This document shows, one piece after another, positions 36,969 to 46,091 of a stretch of 64,000 nt of DNA. Numbering within the stretch: the stretch's first letter is position 1; every line of letters begins with the position of its first letter. The stretch is taken from assembly GCA_902364645.1 (NCBI GenBank), contig CABJEP010000008.1:1-64000 (forward strand). Direction: 5' to 3'. Origin of the DNA: Coriobacteriaceae bacterium (GTDB lineage: Bacteria; Actinomycetota; Coriobacteriia; Coriobacteriales; Coriobacteriaceae). The translations under genes were made by a program, and so were the position numbers. A model generated the notes under the pieces. It was not told the DNA's origin. It made no database searches and saw nothing but the letters and a program-made list of their open reading frames with translations.

Positions 36969-37364
36969 TTAGAGGACGAGCTGATGGTAGTCGGCGGGGG
37001 TTACGCGGCCTTCGGTGGCAGCGCGAAAGGCGGCGAGCGCATCGCCCGAGAACGGCATGACCCAGCAAAGCCCACAGCCGGCGGTAATGGAGCCGGGCAA
37101 AGGCATGATGCGCCCGGGCACGCCGGCATCAAGGCACAGCTGCTCGCATTCCATCACGTCGAAGGTGCTGTCAAACGACACGATAATCTTGCGCTCGTGG
37201 TCGAGGGCATCACCGGATGGGCCTTCGCGGTGTGCCTCGCGATACGCCGCGGCGGCCGCTTCCTCTTCAGCAGTATGTCCACAGCCACCGCAGCCGCAGG
37301 TACAGGGCTCGGAGCCATCGCAAGTGCAAGGCTCTCCCGTGTCGGGGCAAATATCGTGAGACAT
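36969..37364 (-). CDS. DUF3343 Se/S-carrier-like protein with Cys-rich head
   Basis: Of 131 aa, the last 80 (KIIVSFDSTFDVMECEQLCLDAGVPGRIMPLPGSITAGCGLCWVMPF) match DUF3343 (PF11823), called a putative selenium/sulphur carrier. The conserved G-C-G-x-C pair may hold the chalcogen. The first 30 residues are unusual for the family and carry many cysteines (CPDTGEPCTCDG, CTCGCGGCGH), like a metal-binding or zinc-type tail. It lies 15 nt after mobA and close to selA, selB and tRNA-Sec, which supports a selenium role. The biochemical function is not proven. Confidence 0.8.
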   Translation of the reverse strand: MSHDICPDTGEPCTCDGSEPCTCGCGGCGHTAEEEAAAAAYREAHREGPSGDALDHERKIIVSFDSTFDVMECEQLCLDAGVPGRIMPLPGSITAGCGLCWVMPFSGDALAAFRAATEGRVTPADYHQLVL

Positions 37365-37379
37365 GGCAACTCCAATCGT

Positions 37380-38012
37380 CTAGGCGAGTAACTCGGCCGC
37401 CGCAAACTCCTCGGGCGTATTGACGTTCTCGAAGCAGAGCGTCGAACCCGCGGACTTAACGATCTGCGGCTCATCCATATAACCAGCCTGAACGCGATTG
37501 ATCAGGCAGCGAATGCGCTGGCGGTCACAGGCGAGCAACTCTTGGGCAACCGGCGCACACGCGTCACGGCGCCAGACGGCGCAAAGCGGCTCAATCCCCC
37601 GCTCCTCGCGCGGTACGCACACGTCGAGCGCCTCGGCCTCAACACGATCGGCAAGCGCGCCGATGAGCTCCGGCGAGACAAACGGCATATCGCAGGCGAC
37701 GATCGCCACGAGCGGCAATCGGGCCGCGGCCAACGAGCTCGCGATGCCGCGCATGGCACCGGCGGGACCGTCGACGTCCATCACCACGCGGGGGCGCAGG
37801 CCATCAAACATAAGCTCCTCAAGGTAGGCAAGCTCGCAAGGGCGCGACGTCGTCACGACCAGCTCGCCGGCAACTGGCGCCAGTCGACCCAGCACGCGCT
37901 CGATGAGCGGCTCGCCGCAAAACGCCATGCGCGCCTTATCGCAGCCCATGCGCGACGACAACCCGCCCGCTTGAACGACACAAGAAAGATCAGCCCGTCT
38001 TACGGTAGTCAT
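37380..38012 (-). CDS. mobA: Molybdenum cofactor guanylyltransferase
   Basis: A 210-aa protein is read from ATG 38012. CVVQAGGLSSRMGCDKARMAF is the nucleotide-binding signature of MobA (L-x-GG-x-SxRMGxDKA). AIVACDMPFVSP carries the metal-binding Asp region. It attaches GMP to molybdopterin to make MGD, the cofactor used by FdhF-type enzymes encoded nearby. The start is unsure: ATG 38036 is in frame and gives 218 aa. Upstream frame runs into the selC terminator and is not used. Confidence 0.88.
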   Translation of the reverse strand: MTTVRRADLSCVVQAGGLSSRMGCDKARMAFCGEPLIERVLGRLAPVAGELVVTTSRPCELAYLEELMFDGLRPRVVMDVDGPAGAMRGIASSLAAARLPLVAIVACDMPFVSPELIGALADRVEAEALDVCVPREERGIEPLCAVWRRDACAPVAQELLACDRQRIRCLINRVQAGYMDEPQIVKSAGSTLCFENVNTPEEFAAAELLA

Positions 38013-38113
38013 ACGGCAAACCACCCCCATCGGCATGCTCAAAACCCAACACACGAAGCCAAATACCGTCGCCGATAAAGCGGGCGGCACGGCAAACCCA
38101 TGCAAAAACAAAA

Positions 38114-38159
38114 CAGCGCTTTTGCGGCACGCAGCAAGACCGCGAGCACAAAAGCGCTG
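38114..38159 (-). terminator. selC terminator
   Basis: CAGCGCTTTTG and CAAAAGCGCTG form an 11-bp stem just after the tRNA-Sec gene, followed on the minus strand by TTTTGTTTTTG. Confidence 0.8.
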
Positions 38160-38167
38160 GTAGCGTA

Positions 38168-38264
38168 TGGCGGGAACGTATGTGAATCGAACACATCCAA
38201 GACGTTTTGCACGCCTCGCAACGGTTTTGAGGACCGCGGAGCCCACCGGAGCCCATCCGTTCCC
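38168..38264 (-). tRNA. selC: tRNA-Sec (TCA)
   Basis: This 97-nt tRNA has an extended acceptor/T structure and a long variable arm. GGGAACG pairs with CGTTCCC. The anticodon region GGTCCTCAAAACC reads UGA (anticodon TCA), and the discriminator is G before an encoded CCA, as in bacterial tRNA-Sec. A TAAAAT box lies about 12 nt upstream, fitting a tRNA promoter. It sits between selB and mobA, so the selenocysteine genes selA, selB and selC are together. It decodes the UGA of fdhF 20 kb away. Confidence 0.95.
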
Positions 38265-38331
38265 AAGTGCGGCGGTATTTTACCAAACCGAAACGGCTCC
38301 ATCCCAAAAAGACGAACAAGAAGTTGCGGTG

Positions 38332-38388
38332 GAATAGTTCCTGTATTTGCTGCCAAAGCCTCCAAATAGGAACTATTTCACCGCAACT
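38332..38388. repeat. Palindromic repeat, family A copy 3
   Basis: AGTTGCGGTGGAATAGTTCC and GGAACTATTTCACCGCAACT flank a short loop. It lies 25 nt after the selB stop and upstream of tRNA-Sec, so it could act as a selB terminator. Confidence 0.8.
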
Positions 38389-38413
38389 GAGGAGGCGGGA
38401 GCGAGTGACCGGC

Positions 38414-40381
38414 CTAGCGCAGGGACCTCAGGCCGCCGGCGTCCTTGTCGAGCACCGTAAAGCGTACGGCATCCAGGTGCTCCAAGATGCTGATGGCACG
38501 TTTGCGCGACACACCCAGCGCCTCGCGCAGCACACTCGTGGTGGCAGCGCCACCGGCATCGGCGATAGCGGCGGCAACAAGCTCGCGCGCATGGGCCTCG
38601 GCGGCAGCAGACAGGGCAACGTCGCGCTCGACCTTCACGATCGAGCGGTTGAGCGAAAGCTCGCGAAGGGCACGCGTCATGGTGTCGCGATCGAGCTGCA
38701 ACTGCTGGCCCACCTCGGGCAACGTCGGTGTATCGAGGCCGGCTTCGTCCAGCAAGGCAACGATACGTTCGCAGGCCTCGCGCACCACACGCGCCGCGGC
38801 GGCAGCGGAGTGCGGGTCGAACACCTCGGCGCCCTCGGCGGCGCATACGCCGCGCGAGCAGCCCTCGGCAATCAGAGCCGCGGCAACGTCTTCATCAGCG
38901 GCAGGCCACGCAGCATGGGCAACGGCGCCGGGCGTAAAGCCCGTCTCCTTGGGAGCCGCCGCGTGCATGGCTGACAGGGTCGCCGCCAGTGCATCCATCG
39001 CGGCGTCGAGCACCACGGCGTCCGCCAAGAGGTCTGCATCACCTACGGCAAGCTTGCGAACGGAGCCCTGCGCCACCAACCCGCGCAGTGCGGCATCGAC
39101 CTCGCCGACACCAAGATCTAAAGCCTCGGCAACATCAATCGCCGTAACCGGCAGCGTCTGCAGCGCCAACCAAGCGCCCACACCGCCCGCGATATCGACG
39201 GACTCGAGCGCTGCAAGCAGCGTGCGCTCCCCCGCCGAAAGCTCTCGCGTGCGACGGCAGCGCGAAAGCAGTACACGCCCGCCGCCAATGAGCATAACGG
39301 GCGAATACGACAGCACCACGGCATGGTCTCCGGCTCGCAGCGGCAGCGGCTCCTCCAAGCGCACCTGCACGGTACGGGTCTCGCCCACCGCCATGGGGGC
39401 CTCGCCCTCCAAAAGCATGATGCGGCCGACGACCTCGGCCGTGCCGGCCATCACATGCACACGCGCGCCCGACTCGAGCACGCGCGGCTTGGCGCCCTCG
39501 CGGCCCAGGTAGGTGAACGTCATCATAAAGCGCAACGTCTGACCAAAGCGATCCGCCACGCCCAGCATCTCGCCGCGGTCAAGTGCCGCGACACCGTCAC
39601 CAACTAGGTTGAGCGCCACACGCTGACCAGGCAGCGCGCGCGGCGTATCGCCATGCACCTGAATCCCGCGCACGCGACAGACCGTACGCGACGGCAAAGC
39701 CATCAGCTCGTCGCCCACCGCAACAGGCGCATCGTGTAACGTTCCCGTCACCACGGTACCGGCGCCCTTGATCGTAAAGCAGCGGTCGATGGGCAGACGC
39801 GGTGCGGCATCGGTGAGCTCGGCACGGGCACGGCAGGCACCCCAGCAAGCGGCAACCTGCTCGTCGAGCGCAGCCAGCAGATCATCGATTCCCGCGCCGG
39901 TCTTGGACGACACAGGCACCATCGGCGCGTCGGCAAACACGGTATCCGAAAGAAAATCGTCCACGTCGAGCTCGGCCAGCTCAATCATTTCGCTATCGGC
40001 CAGGTCGCACATCGTCAGCGCGACCACCATGTGTGTGACGCCCAGCAGCTCCAGCACATGCACGTGCTCGCGGGTCTGCGGCATCACGCCCTCAACGGCC
40101 GATACCACCAGCACGGCAACGTCGATGCCCGTGGCGCCCTGCACCATGGCGCGCAGGTAATGCGCGTGGCCCGGCACGTCGACCAGGCCCACGATCTTGC
40201 CACTCGGCAGCGCCAGCTCGCCAAAGCCAAGCTCCACCGTCATGCCGCGACGACGCTCGATCTCCAGACGATCGGGATTCTTGCCGGTCAGCGCCTCGAT
40301 CAGTGCCGACTTACCGTGGTCAACGTGGCCCGCCGTGCCAACGATAACGGGGCATTCCACCAACGCTTCGGCCTCACTCAT
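38414..40381 (-). CDS. selB: Selenocysteine-specific elongation factor SelB
   Basis: This 655-aa GTPase brings Sec-tRNA-Sec to the ribosome and binds the SECIS hairpin. G1 GTAGHVDHGKSALIEALTG, the switch region RRRGMTVELGFG and G3 VDVPGHAHYLRAM are intact. G4 reads LTMCDLAD where other factors have NKxD. Domains II and III follow, then about four C-terminal winged-helix units (roughly 390-655) that bind mRNA. ATG 40381 overlaps the selA stop by one base (TGATG), so the two are coupled. Confidence 0.95.
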   Translation of the reverse strand: MSEAEALVECPVIVGTAGHVDHGKSALIEALTGKNPDRLEIERRRGMTVELGFGELALPSGKIVGLVDVPGHAHYLRAMVQGATGIDVAVLVVSAVEGVMPQTREHVHVLELLGVTHMVVALTMCDLADSEMIELAELDVDDFLSDTVFADAPMVPVSSKTGAGIDDLLAALDEQVAACWGACRARAELTDAAPRLPIDRCFTIKGAGTVVTGTLHDAPVAVGDELMALPSRTVCRVRGIQVHGDTPRALPGQRVALNLVGDGVAALDRGEMLGVADRFGQTLRFMMTFTYLGREGAKPRVLESGARVHVMAGTAEVVGRIMLLEGEAPMAVGETRTVQVRLEEPLPLRAGDHAVVLSYSPVMLIGGGRVLLSRCRRTRELSAGERTLLAALESVDIAGGVGAWLALQTLPVTAIDVAEALDLGVGEVDAALRGLVAQGSVRKLAVGDADLLADAVVLDAAMDALAATLSAMHAAAPKETGFTPGAVAHAAWPAADEDVAAALIAEGCSRGVCAAEGAEVFDPHSAAAAARVVREACERIVALLDEAGLDTPTLPEVGQQLQLDRDTMTRALRELSLNRSIVKVERDVALSAAAEAHARELVAAAIADAGGAATTSVLREALGVSRKRAISILEHLDAVRFTVLDKDAGGLRSLR

Positions 40382-41835
40382 CAGCGCACCGCCTTGGCAA
40401 CGCATGCGGCAAGCGTCGACGCCGCCGTCTCGATATCGCGGTCGCCCACAAGCGTACGGACGTCAAACAAAATGCGATCGTGCGAGGTTCGCGTGACGAC
40501 CGGCGTGTCGAAGTCCTGGACAAGCGAGCGCTTGAGCGCGTCGACCGTCAGGCGCTCGTCAACAAAGCGCACGGCAACGCACATCGTCGGCAGCTCAACG
40601 GTAGGCAGCGAACCGCCGCCGGGCGTCGAGGACTCCTCGACGATTTCCACCTGCACGGCACACGGGCAGCCAGCCTTATCGAGCCCGGCGACCATACGAT
40701 CGCGCAGCTTGCGGGCACGTCGTTCCAAATGGGCCTGCGGCAGCGTGAGCATGCTGAGCACCGGAATATCGCGATGGGCCACGTCGGCGCCGTCCATGTA
40801 GATGCGAAGTGTGGCCTCGAGCGCCGTGAGCGCCAACTTGCCCGGACGCAGAGCGCGCATGAGCGGATGTGCGCCGCAGGCCTGGACCAGATCGCGACGG
40901 CCCATGATAATGCCCGCCTGTGCGGCACCGAGCAGCTTATCGCCCGAGCACGACACCACATCGAGCCCCGCCGAAACCGAAGCCGGCGTGGGTTCCTCGC
41001 CGCCGCGCACCAAGATGTCATCGGGCAGCAGCGCGCCCGAACCCTGGTCCTCGTAGAACAGCAGGCCATGCTTGTGAGCAAGCGCCGCAAGCTCCCGAGA
41101 ACCCACCTCCTCGTGGAAACCCTCGATGCGATAGTTAGAAGGATGGACCTTAAGGATCATCGCCGTATCGGGCGTGATGGCACGCTCGTAGTCGACCAGA
41201 TGCGTGCGGTTGGTGGCCCCGACCTCGACGAGCTTGGCACCCGAGGCCTCCATGACGTCGGGGATACGGAAGCTGCCGCCGATCTCAACAAGCTCGCCAC
41301 GGCTGACTATGACCTCTTTGCCCGCGGCATGGGTTGCCAGCACCAGCAGCACCGCAGCGGCGTTGTTGTTGACCACGAGCGCGTCCTCGGCACCGGTGAG
41401 CGAGCGGATCAGTTGCGCGGCGTGCTCCTTGCGCGACCCGCGCGAACAGGTGTCGACGCTGTACTCGAGCGTGCTATACCCGCGCGCAACCTCGGCCACG
41501 GCCTTTGCCGCCGACTCCGCAAGCGGGGCACGGCCCAGATTGGTATGGATGACCACACCCGTGGCGTTGACGGCGGGACGCAGGCTCGGCAGCGCGGAGC
41601 GATGCGCACGCCACTCGATGGCCGAGGCCAGCTCGCGCTTGGAACGCGGGGCGGCACCGGCGCGAATCGCGGCGCGCTCCTCGTCGAGCTCGGCCGTCAC
41701 GGCAGCATGGACCACCGCGTCGCAGGTCTCCCCCGCCGCCTTCACCACCGGCCACTCGGCAAGCAGCTCGTTGACGGAAGGAATGGCGCGCAGGCGGGCG
41801 CGCACCTCATCGGACATGTTCTGGCTATCGCTCAT
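40381..41835 (-). CDS. selA: L-seryl-tRNA(Sec) selenium transferase
   Basis: This 484-aa PLP enzyme turns Ser-tRNA-Sec into Sec-tRNA-Sec with selenophosphate. LRPAVNATGVVIHTNLGRAPL and YSTLEYSVDTCSRGSR are conserved N-terminal blocks. The PLP lysine is in VSCSGDKLLGAAQAGIIMG. Normal length. It is followed by selB (1-nt overlap) and lies 52 nt after a molybdopterin oxidoreductase gene. selD, needed for selenophosphate, is not in the window. Confidence 0.96.
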   Translation of the reverse strand: MSDSQNMSDEVRARLRAIPSVNELLAEWPVVKAAGETCDAVVHAAVTAELDEERAAIRAGAAPRSKRELASAIEWRAHRSALPSLRPAVNATGVVIHTNLGRAPLAESAAKAVAEVARGYSTLEYSVDTCSRGSRKEHAAQLIRSLTGAEDALVVNNNAAAVLLVLATHAAGKEVIVSRGELVEIGGSFRIPDVMEASGAKLVEVGATNRTHLVDYERAITPDTAMILKVHPSNYRIEGFHEEVGSRELAALAHKHGLLFYEDQGSGALLPDDILVRGGEEPTPASVSAGLDVVSCSGDKLLGAAQAGIIMGRRDLVQACGAHPLMRALRPGKLALTALEATLRIYMDGADVAHRDIPVLSMLTLPQAHLERRARKLRDRMVAGLDKAGCPCAVQVEIVEESSTPGGGSLPTVELPTMCVAVRFVDERLTVDALKRSLVQDFDTPVVTRTSHDRILFDVRTLVGDRDIETAASTLAACVAKAVR

Positions 41836-41887
41836 GTGCGGCCTTTCAAAAGAAACGTGGATCAGTCAAATACATCAGCTGAGTCAA

Positions 41888-44005
41888 TTACTCGTCATTA
41901 TCCCCGCGCGCCGCGATCTTTTCCACGCGAACGGCGTTTTCCTGGGTGAGCGCAGCACCCGTCAACGGGTCCCAACGTAACGGCGTATGGTCGAGCGGGC
42001 CCACGCCCAAGGCTTGAGCGCCACCGGCATCGGCACCAAACGAACGCCCGCCGGGGGCGGCCGACGTAAAGATGCACGCCGGATGCAGGTACGGCGTCGT
42101 CTCCACGCGCACGCGGTCGCGGCCCATATCGCTCACAAGCTCGACGACCTCGCCGTCGGCGATGCCCATGTGCACAGCAGCATCGGCATTCATCTGCACG
42201 GCATCCAGGTCCGACCCAGCCTCGGCGGCACCTTGGGCCGCGAGCCTGCGCGAGGTATGCGACTCAAAGGGTCGATTGCCGCTAATGAGACGAAACATCC
42301 CCGGGCCAGGCTCCACCATGGGCGCGATCCAGTCGGGCACACGACCCAGGCCGGCTCGTTCCCATACGTCGCTTGCCAGCGCAATTTTGCCGCCATCCAG
42401 GGGAATCGCCGGCTCGCCCGTACGCGACGGCAACACAACACCCGTGTCGGCCCAGCCGCGCTTCTTGAGCTCGTCCAGATTGACCCCAAAAGGCGCCACC
42501 TGGGCAGCCGCCAGATCGTCAGACGTAAACTGGAAGTACTCGCCCGCGCCACACGCCTGCGCCAGACCGGCAAAAATCTCCCGACCGGGACGTGTGTCGT
42601 CATGCTGCACAGGCAGCACGGCGTTGCGGTAGAACACCCGCGAATCGTTGGCACCCACGACTGTGCCCACACCGCGGTCGGCCTCCAGATACGTCACATC
42701 GGGCAGCACGAAGTCAGAAGCACGCGCTGTCTCGGACCAGCGGATATCAATCGTCACGAGCAAGTCGAGCTGCTGCAAAATACCCAACCACGCTCCGGCG
42801 TTGCCATAGCCTGCCCCGGGATTGCTAGCATAGACGATGAGCCCACGCAAATCGCCGGCCAGTATCGACTGACCGATGGTCGTGCACAGGCCGCGCACCG
42901 GATCGACCAGTGGATAGCGCTCGGACCCCAGCTTGGGCCCGCGAGGCACCGGCGGCGTCGCAAAGCGCGCGGGATCGAGGTCGCCCAACACAGGCGGCGT
43001 GGGCGGATTGAGCGCGCCGCCTACATGCCCGATGCAGCCCAGCAGCACATCGACCAAGCAGATAGCGCGCGCGGTCTGGGTGCTATTGGCATACGCGATA
43101 CCGATGCCACCATGAAAGCCCGCATCCACCACAGCGGCAGGCGCGGCGGCAGCCAAATCACGCGCAGTCGCACGGATATCGTACGCCGGCACGTCGCACA
43201 TCGACTCGGCCCACTCAGGCGTCCAAACAGCAGCCGCCTGCGTCAGCTCGTCAAAACCCGTGGTATAGCGGGTCACGAACTCGTGGTCATACAGGTCCTC
43301 GGCAATCAAGACATGCGCGATGCCCAGCAGCAAGGCCAGGTCGCAGCCCGGGCGCACGCGCAGCCAGCGGTCGGCAAGCGCAGCCGAGCCGCTGCGCCGG
43401 GGGTCGACCACGATAATCTTCGCCCCACGGCGACGGGCATCGTTGAGCGCATCGACGGCCCCCATCGTCGACGAATCAACAATGGAACGCCCCAGGTACA
43501 TGATGCAGTCGGTATGCACCAGGTCGGAAGCGGGACTATGGCCCAGGCTGTGCTCCCAACCGGTAAGTCGGCTTACCTCGCAGGCACCGTCGGCACCGTA
43601 TACGTTGGGCGAGCCCAGCGCATGCATAAAACGATACGCCCAGTAGCGGTCGAACGAGGGCACGCCGAGCGTCATGCCCAGCGCACGAGGCCCGCACTCG
43701 TCAACAATCCCCAAAAGACGCTCGGCAATCTGAGCAAACGCCTCGTCCCACGAAATTACATCGAACCCCGAGCCATCAGCTCGTCGGCGCATGGGGTGCA
43801 CGATGCGATCGCGCTCGTCAAACGCCATGTCCAGGCGATGGCGCCCGCGGGCGCACAGGGCACGCGCCGCGCACGGATGCCCCACAACCGGCAGCTCGGC
43901 CACCACACGCCCATCCTCAACATGGGCCGCAAAGGCGCAATCGGCATAGCATCCCCCGCATGTGGTCACCACGGCGCGACCGTCACGCTTCACAGCAGAT
44001 GCCAT
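41888..44005 (-). CDS. Molybdopterin oxidoreductase, DMSO reductase family
   Basis: A 705-aa protein is read from ATG 44005, with AAAGGGG upstream. The N-terminal cluster site is CGGCYADCAFAAH plus a later Cys (ALCARGRH), fitting a [4Fe-4S] centre. The Mo ligand region reads YGADGACEVSRLTG with Cys, not UGA, at the ligand place. Later blocks (FRLISGNRPFESHTSRRLA, then a C-terminal MopB domain) are normal. It has no Tat signal and no adjacent Fe-S or membrane partner. It best resembles catalytic subunits of the formate dehydrogenase or thiosulphate/polysulphide reductase type, but the substrate is not clear. It begins after the focA terminator and precedes selA. Confidence 0.85.
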   Translation of the reverse strand: MASAVKRDGRAVVTTCGGCYADCAFAAHVEDGRVVAELPVVGHPCAARALCARGRHRLDMAFDERDRIVHPMRRRADGSGFDVISWDEAFAQIAERLLGIVDECGPRALGMTLGVPSFDRYWAYRFMHALGSPNVYGADGACEVSRLTGWEHSLGHSPASDLVHTDCIMYLGRSIVDSSTMGAVDALNDARRRGAKIIVVDPRRSGSAALADRWLRVRPGCDLALLLGIAHVLIAEDLYDHEFVTRYTTGFDELTQAAAVWTPEWAESMCDVPAYDIRATARDLAAAAPAAVVDAGFHGGIGIAYANSTQTARAICLVDVLLGCIGHVGGALNPPTPPVLGDLDPARFATPPVPRGPKLGSERYPLVDPVRGLCTTIGQSILAGDLRGLIVYASNPGAGYGNAGAWLGILQQLDLLVTIDIRWSETARASDFVLPDVTYLEADRGVGTVVGANDSRVFYRNAVLPVQHDDTRPGREIFAGLAQACGAGEYFQFTSDDLAAAQVAPFGVNLDELKKRGWADTGVVLPSRTGEPAIPLDGGKIALASDVWERAGLGRVPDWIAPMVEPGPGMFRLISGNRPFESHTSRRLAAQGAAEAGSDLDAVQMNADAAVHMGIADGEVVELVSDMGRDRVRVETTPYLHPACIFTSAAPGGRSFGADAGGAQALGVGPLDHTPLRWDPLTGAALTQENAVRVEKIAARGDNDE

Positions 44006-44070
44006 CTCGATTACCCCTTTCATCAGCCAAACACAACAGGCCAACAGCCCGGCACCGGGCCCCAGACCCA

Positions 44071-44105
44071 AAAAGCCTCCCGCACGGCAACGCCCCGCGG
44101 GAGGC
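44071..44105 (-). terminator. Terminator after formate channel gene
   Basis: GCCTCCCGC and GCGGGAGGC form a 9-bp stem with a 13-nt loop, followed on the minus strand by TTTTTGGG. It lies 23 nt past the focA-like stop and probably ends the formate hydrogenlyase operon. Confidence 0.8.
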
Positions 44106-44127
44106 CCGACGTCAAACAGACGGCACC

Positions 44128-44967
44128 TTACGCCTCGGACTTCTTGGCGTAGATAAACCAGTAGCCGAGCGCGACCAGAACCGCGCCGCCCACGATGTTG
44201 CCCAGCGTGGCGGCGGACAGGTTAAACGCAATGCCCGCGGCGTTGAGCGCATCAGCGCCGGCGACGTCGGCGCCATAGCCGCACGCGTGCATCACGGCAC
44301 CCATGGGCAAAAAATACATGTTGGCAACGCAGTGCTCAAAACCGCAGGCCACAAAGGCGGCGATGGGCAGCAGAATGCCCACAACCTTATCGACCACGGT
44401 CTTGCCGGCGGTACCGATCCACACGGCCAGGCACACAAAGATGTTGCACAGGATGCCGCGGAAGAAGATCGTCACCCAGTCAATCGTCACCTTGCCGGCG
44501 GCGACGCTCACCATGGAGTTGGCGACCGCCTCGCCGTTGAGCTTGTAAATGCCGGCCATGTACACCAAAAAGACGATGAACAGGGCACCGACAAAGTTAC
44601 CGACCCATACGACGACCCAAGCCTTGAGCATCTGGACCAGGGTGATCTTTTTGCTCTTGAGCGCGCAGACCATAAGCGAATTACCGGTAAACAGCTCGGC
44701 GCCGCACACCAGCACGAGCACCAGGCCCAGGCAAAAGCACAGGCCGCCCACGACGCGCTGAGCGCCCCAGCCCAGCGTGCTATCGCTCAAGAACACCGTA
44801 AAGAACAGGCCGCCGAAGGCAATAAACGCACCGGCGAACATTGCCAACAGAAAGGCCTTTGCGACCGGCAGGTTGGCCTTGGTCACGCCGGCGGCCTCGG
44901 TCTTGGCCTCGATCGCGGCGGGCGCCAAGCAATCGGGAGCGGGGTACTCCACCTTGGAATCTGCCAT
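44128..44967 (-). CDS. focA: Formate/nitrite channel (FNT family)
   Basis: A 279-aa membrane protein is read from ATG 44967. It has six to seven hydrophobic segments and the FNT pattern: AFIAFGGLFFTVFLSD in the first helix region, LFTGNSLMVCALKSKKITL and WVGNFVGALFIVFLVYMAG, and CNIFVCLAVWI. Channels of this family form pentamers and move formate across the cytoplasmic membrane. It lies last in the hyf operon, as focB does in E. coli, so formate delivery to FdhF is the likely role. Nitrite transport cannot be excluded from sequence. Confidence 0.9.
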   Translation of the reverse strand: MADSKVEYPAPDCLAPAAIEAKTEAAGVTKANLPVAKAFLLAMFAGAFIAFGGLFFTVFLSDSTLGWGAQRVVGGLCFCLGLVLVLVCGAELFTGNSLMVCALKSKKITLVQMLKAWVVVWVGNFVGALFIVFLVYMAGIYKLNGEAVANSMVSVAAGKVTIDWVTIFFRGILCNIFVCLAVWIGTAGKTVVDKVVGILLPIAAFVACGFEHCVANMYFLPMGAVMHACGYGADVAGADALNAAGIAFNLSAATLGNIVGGAVLVALGYWFIYAKKSEA

Positions 44968-45006
44968 GTCAATCACTTCTTTCCTAATCAGCAGGGACAA
45001 GCGCTC

Positions 45007-45510
45007 CTATTGCTCTTGCCCCAAGCGGACAAAGTGGAAAAAGTCGTTGGCGGCCACGGCGTCGTACACGGCGTCGACGGCGTCAAAGACTTCCGGGGAC
45101 ATGGGGTTGTAGAACTCCGTGTCGCCCGGCTGAATCCCGACGAAGACGATATCATCGCACGATTGCTCAATCTCTTCGATCAGAATCGACAAAGGAAGCG
45201 AATGCGTGGTGAACATCGACTTGCGGGCCACATCGCGCTTGTCGAGCAAACGGATGGACCCGACGGGCAGCGCCATGTCGGCGGCATCGACCAAAACCAG
45301 ACGCGGCGGACGCTCGCGCTTGACTTCGATGATGTCGTCCTCGGGCGTCTGACCGCCGTCGATGGTGTACCAACCGGCGATGGGTGCGTCCTCCATCTTT
45401 TTGGAGAGCACGGGGCCGGCGGCATCGTCGGCACGCAGCACGCTTCCCGCTGTGAGCACGATACCCGCAAACGGGGCACCGTTCACACGTCCATCCACAA
45501 CGCGACCCAT
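45007..45510 (-). CDS. hycI: Hydrogenase maturation protease HycI-type
   Basis: The 167-aa protein matches hydrogenase maturation endopeptidases: FAGIVLTAGSVLRADDAAGPVLSKKM carries the conserved Asp of the metal-sensing site, and LVLVDAADMALPVGSIRLLD a second Asp. HycI-type enzymes clip the C-terminal tail of the [NiFe] large subunit after nickel loading. The matching tail is present in HyfG here. The gene starts in the last base of the hycH-like gene, showing coupling. Confidence 0.92.
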   Translation of the reverse strand: MGRVVDGRVNGAPFAGIVLTAGSVLRADDAAGPVLSKKMEDAPIAGWYTIDGGQTPEDDIIEVKRERPPRLVLVDAADMALPVGSIRLLDKRDVARKSMFTTHSLPLSILIEEIEQSCDDIVFVGIQPGDTEFYNPMSPEVFDAVDAVYDAVAANDFFHFVRLGQEQ

Positions 45511-46091
45511 TACTGCAACCTTCCCGTCAGATACACGCCCGACACATCGCGCACGCGTTCAACCAGATCGCGGAACTTCATTAAGAACGCAACTTGCTGG
45601 GCATGCAGACCAAAGTCGTCGTCGAACACCGAGATGCCAGCCTTGGCCGACCCGCGAAAACCGCGCTCGTCAAGCAGCGTGTCGCAGGCCTCGAGCAGCG
45701 ACGGTACCGCCGCCTTGTCGAGCTGGCACTCACCAAAGGAGCGGATGGCCTCAAACTTGGTTTTGGCCTCCCCCTCCGGCAGCGCGTCGATAAGCGTATA
45801 GAACACATCCACCGGCACCGACAGGCGCGGCTCAAAGCAGTCGAGCACGCCAGTGTGGTGGCCCACGGCGAGTGTGTAGTACAGCACGTCGCAGGCCTCC
45901 TGGGGAACGTCTTCCTCGGTCTCCACAAACTTACGCGTGAGCTCGTAAAAGACCACCTGGTCGGGCGCATGGCCCAGGCAGGGGTCGGCGACCCCCTCGG
46001 CAGCCTCGTCGCTTGCGCGCGAGGCATCGCCAAAGGAGCCACCGAGCATACCGGGGCCCGCAAAGTAACCAGAGCGGTCCGTGAGTTCCAT
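45510..46091 (-). CDS. hycH: Formate hydrogenlyase maturation protein HycH/HyfJ-like
   Basis: The 193-aa protein has VVFYELTRKFVETEEDVPQEACDVLYYTLAVGHHTGVLDCF near the middle, matching HycH/HyfJ, and FDDDFGLHAQQVAFLMKF. HycH is needed to assemble the large hydrogenase subunit but its mechanism is unsettled. It starts next to the hyfI stop (46092) and ends overlapping hycI by one base. It is longer than the about 136-aa E. coli HycH, with extra residues around EGEAKTKFEAIRSF. Confidence 0.85.
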   Translation of the reverse strand: MELTDRSGYFAGPGMLGGSFGDASRASDEAAEGVADPCLGHAPDQVVFYELTRKFVETEEDVPQEACDVLYYTLAVGHHTGVLDCFEPRLSVPVDVFYTLIDALPEGEAKTKFEAIRSFGECQLDKAAVPSLLEACDTLLDERGFRGSAKAGISVFDDDFGLHAQQVAFLMKFRDLVERVRDVSGVYLTGRLQ

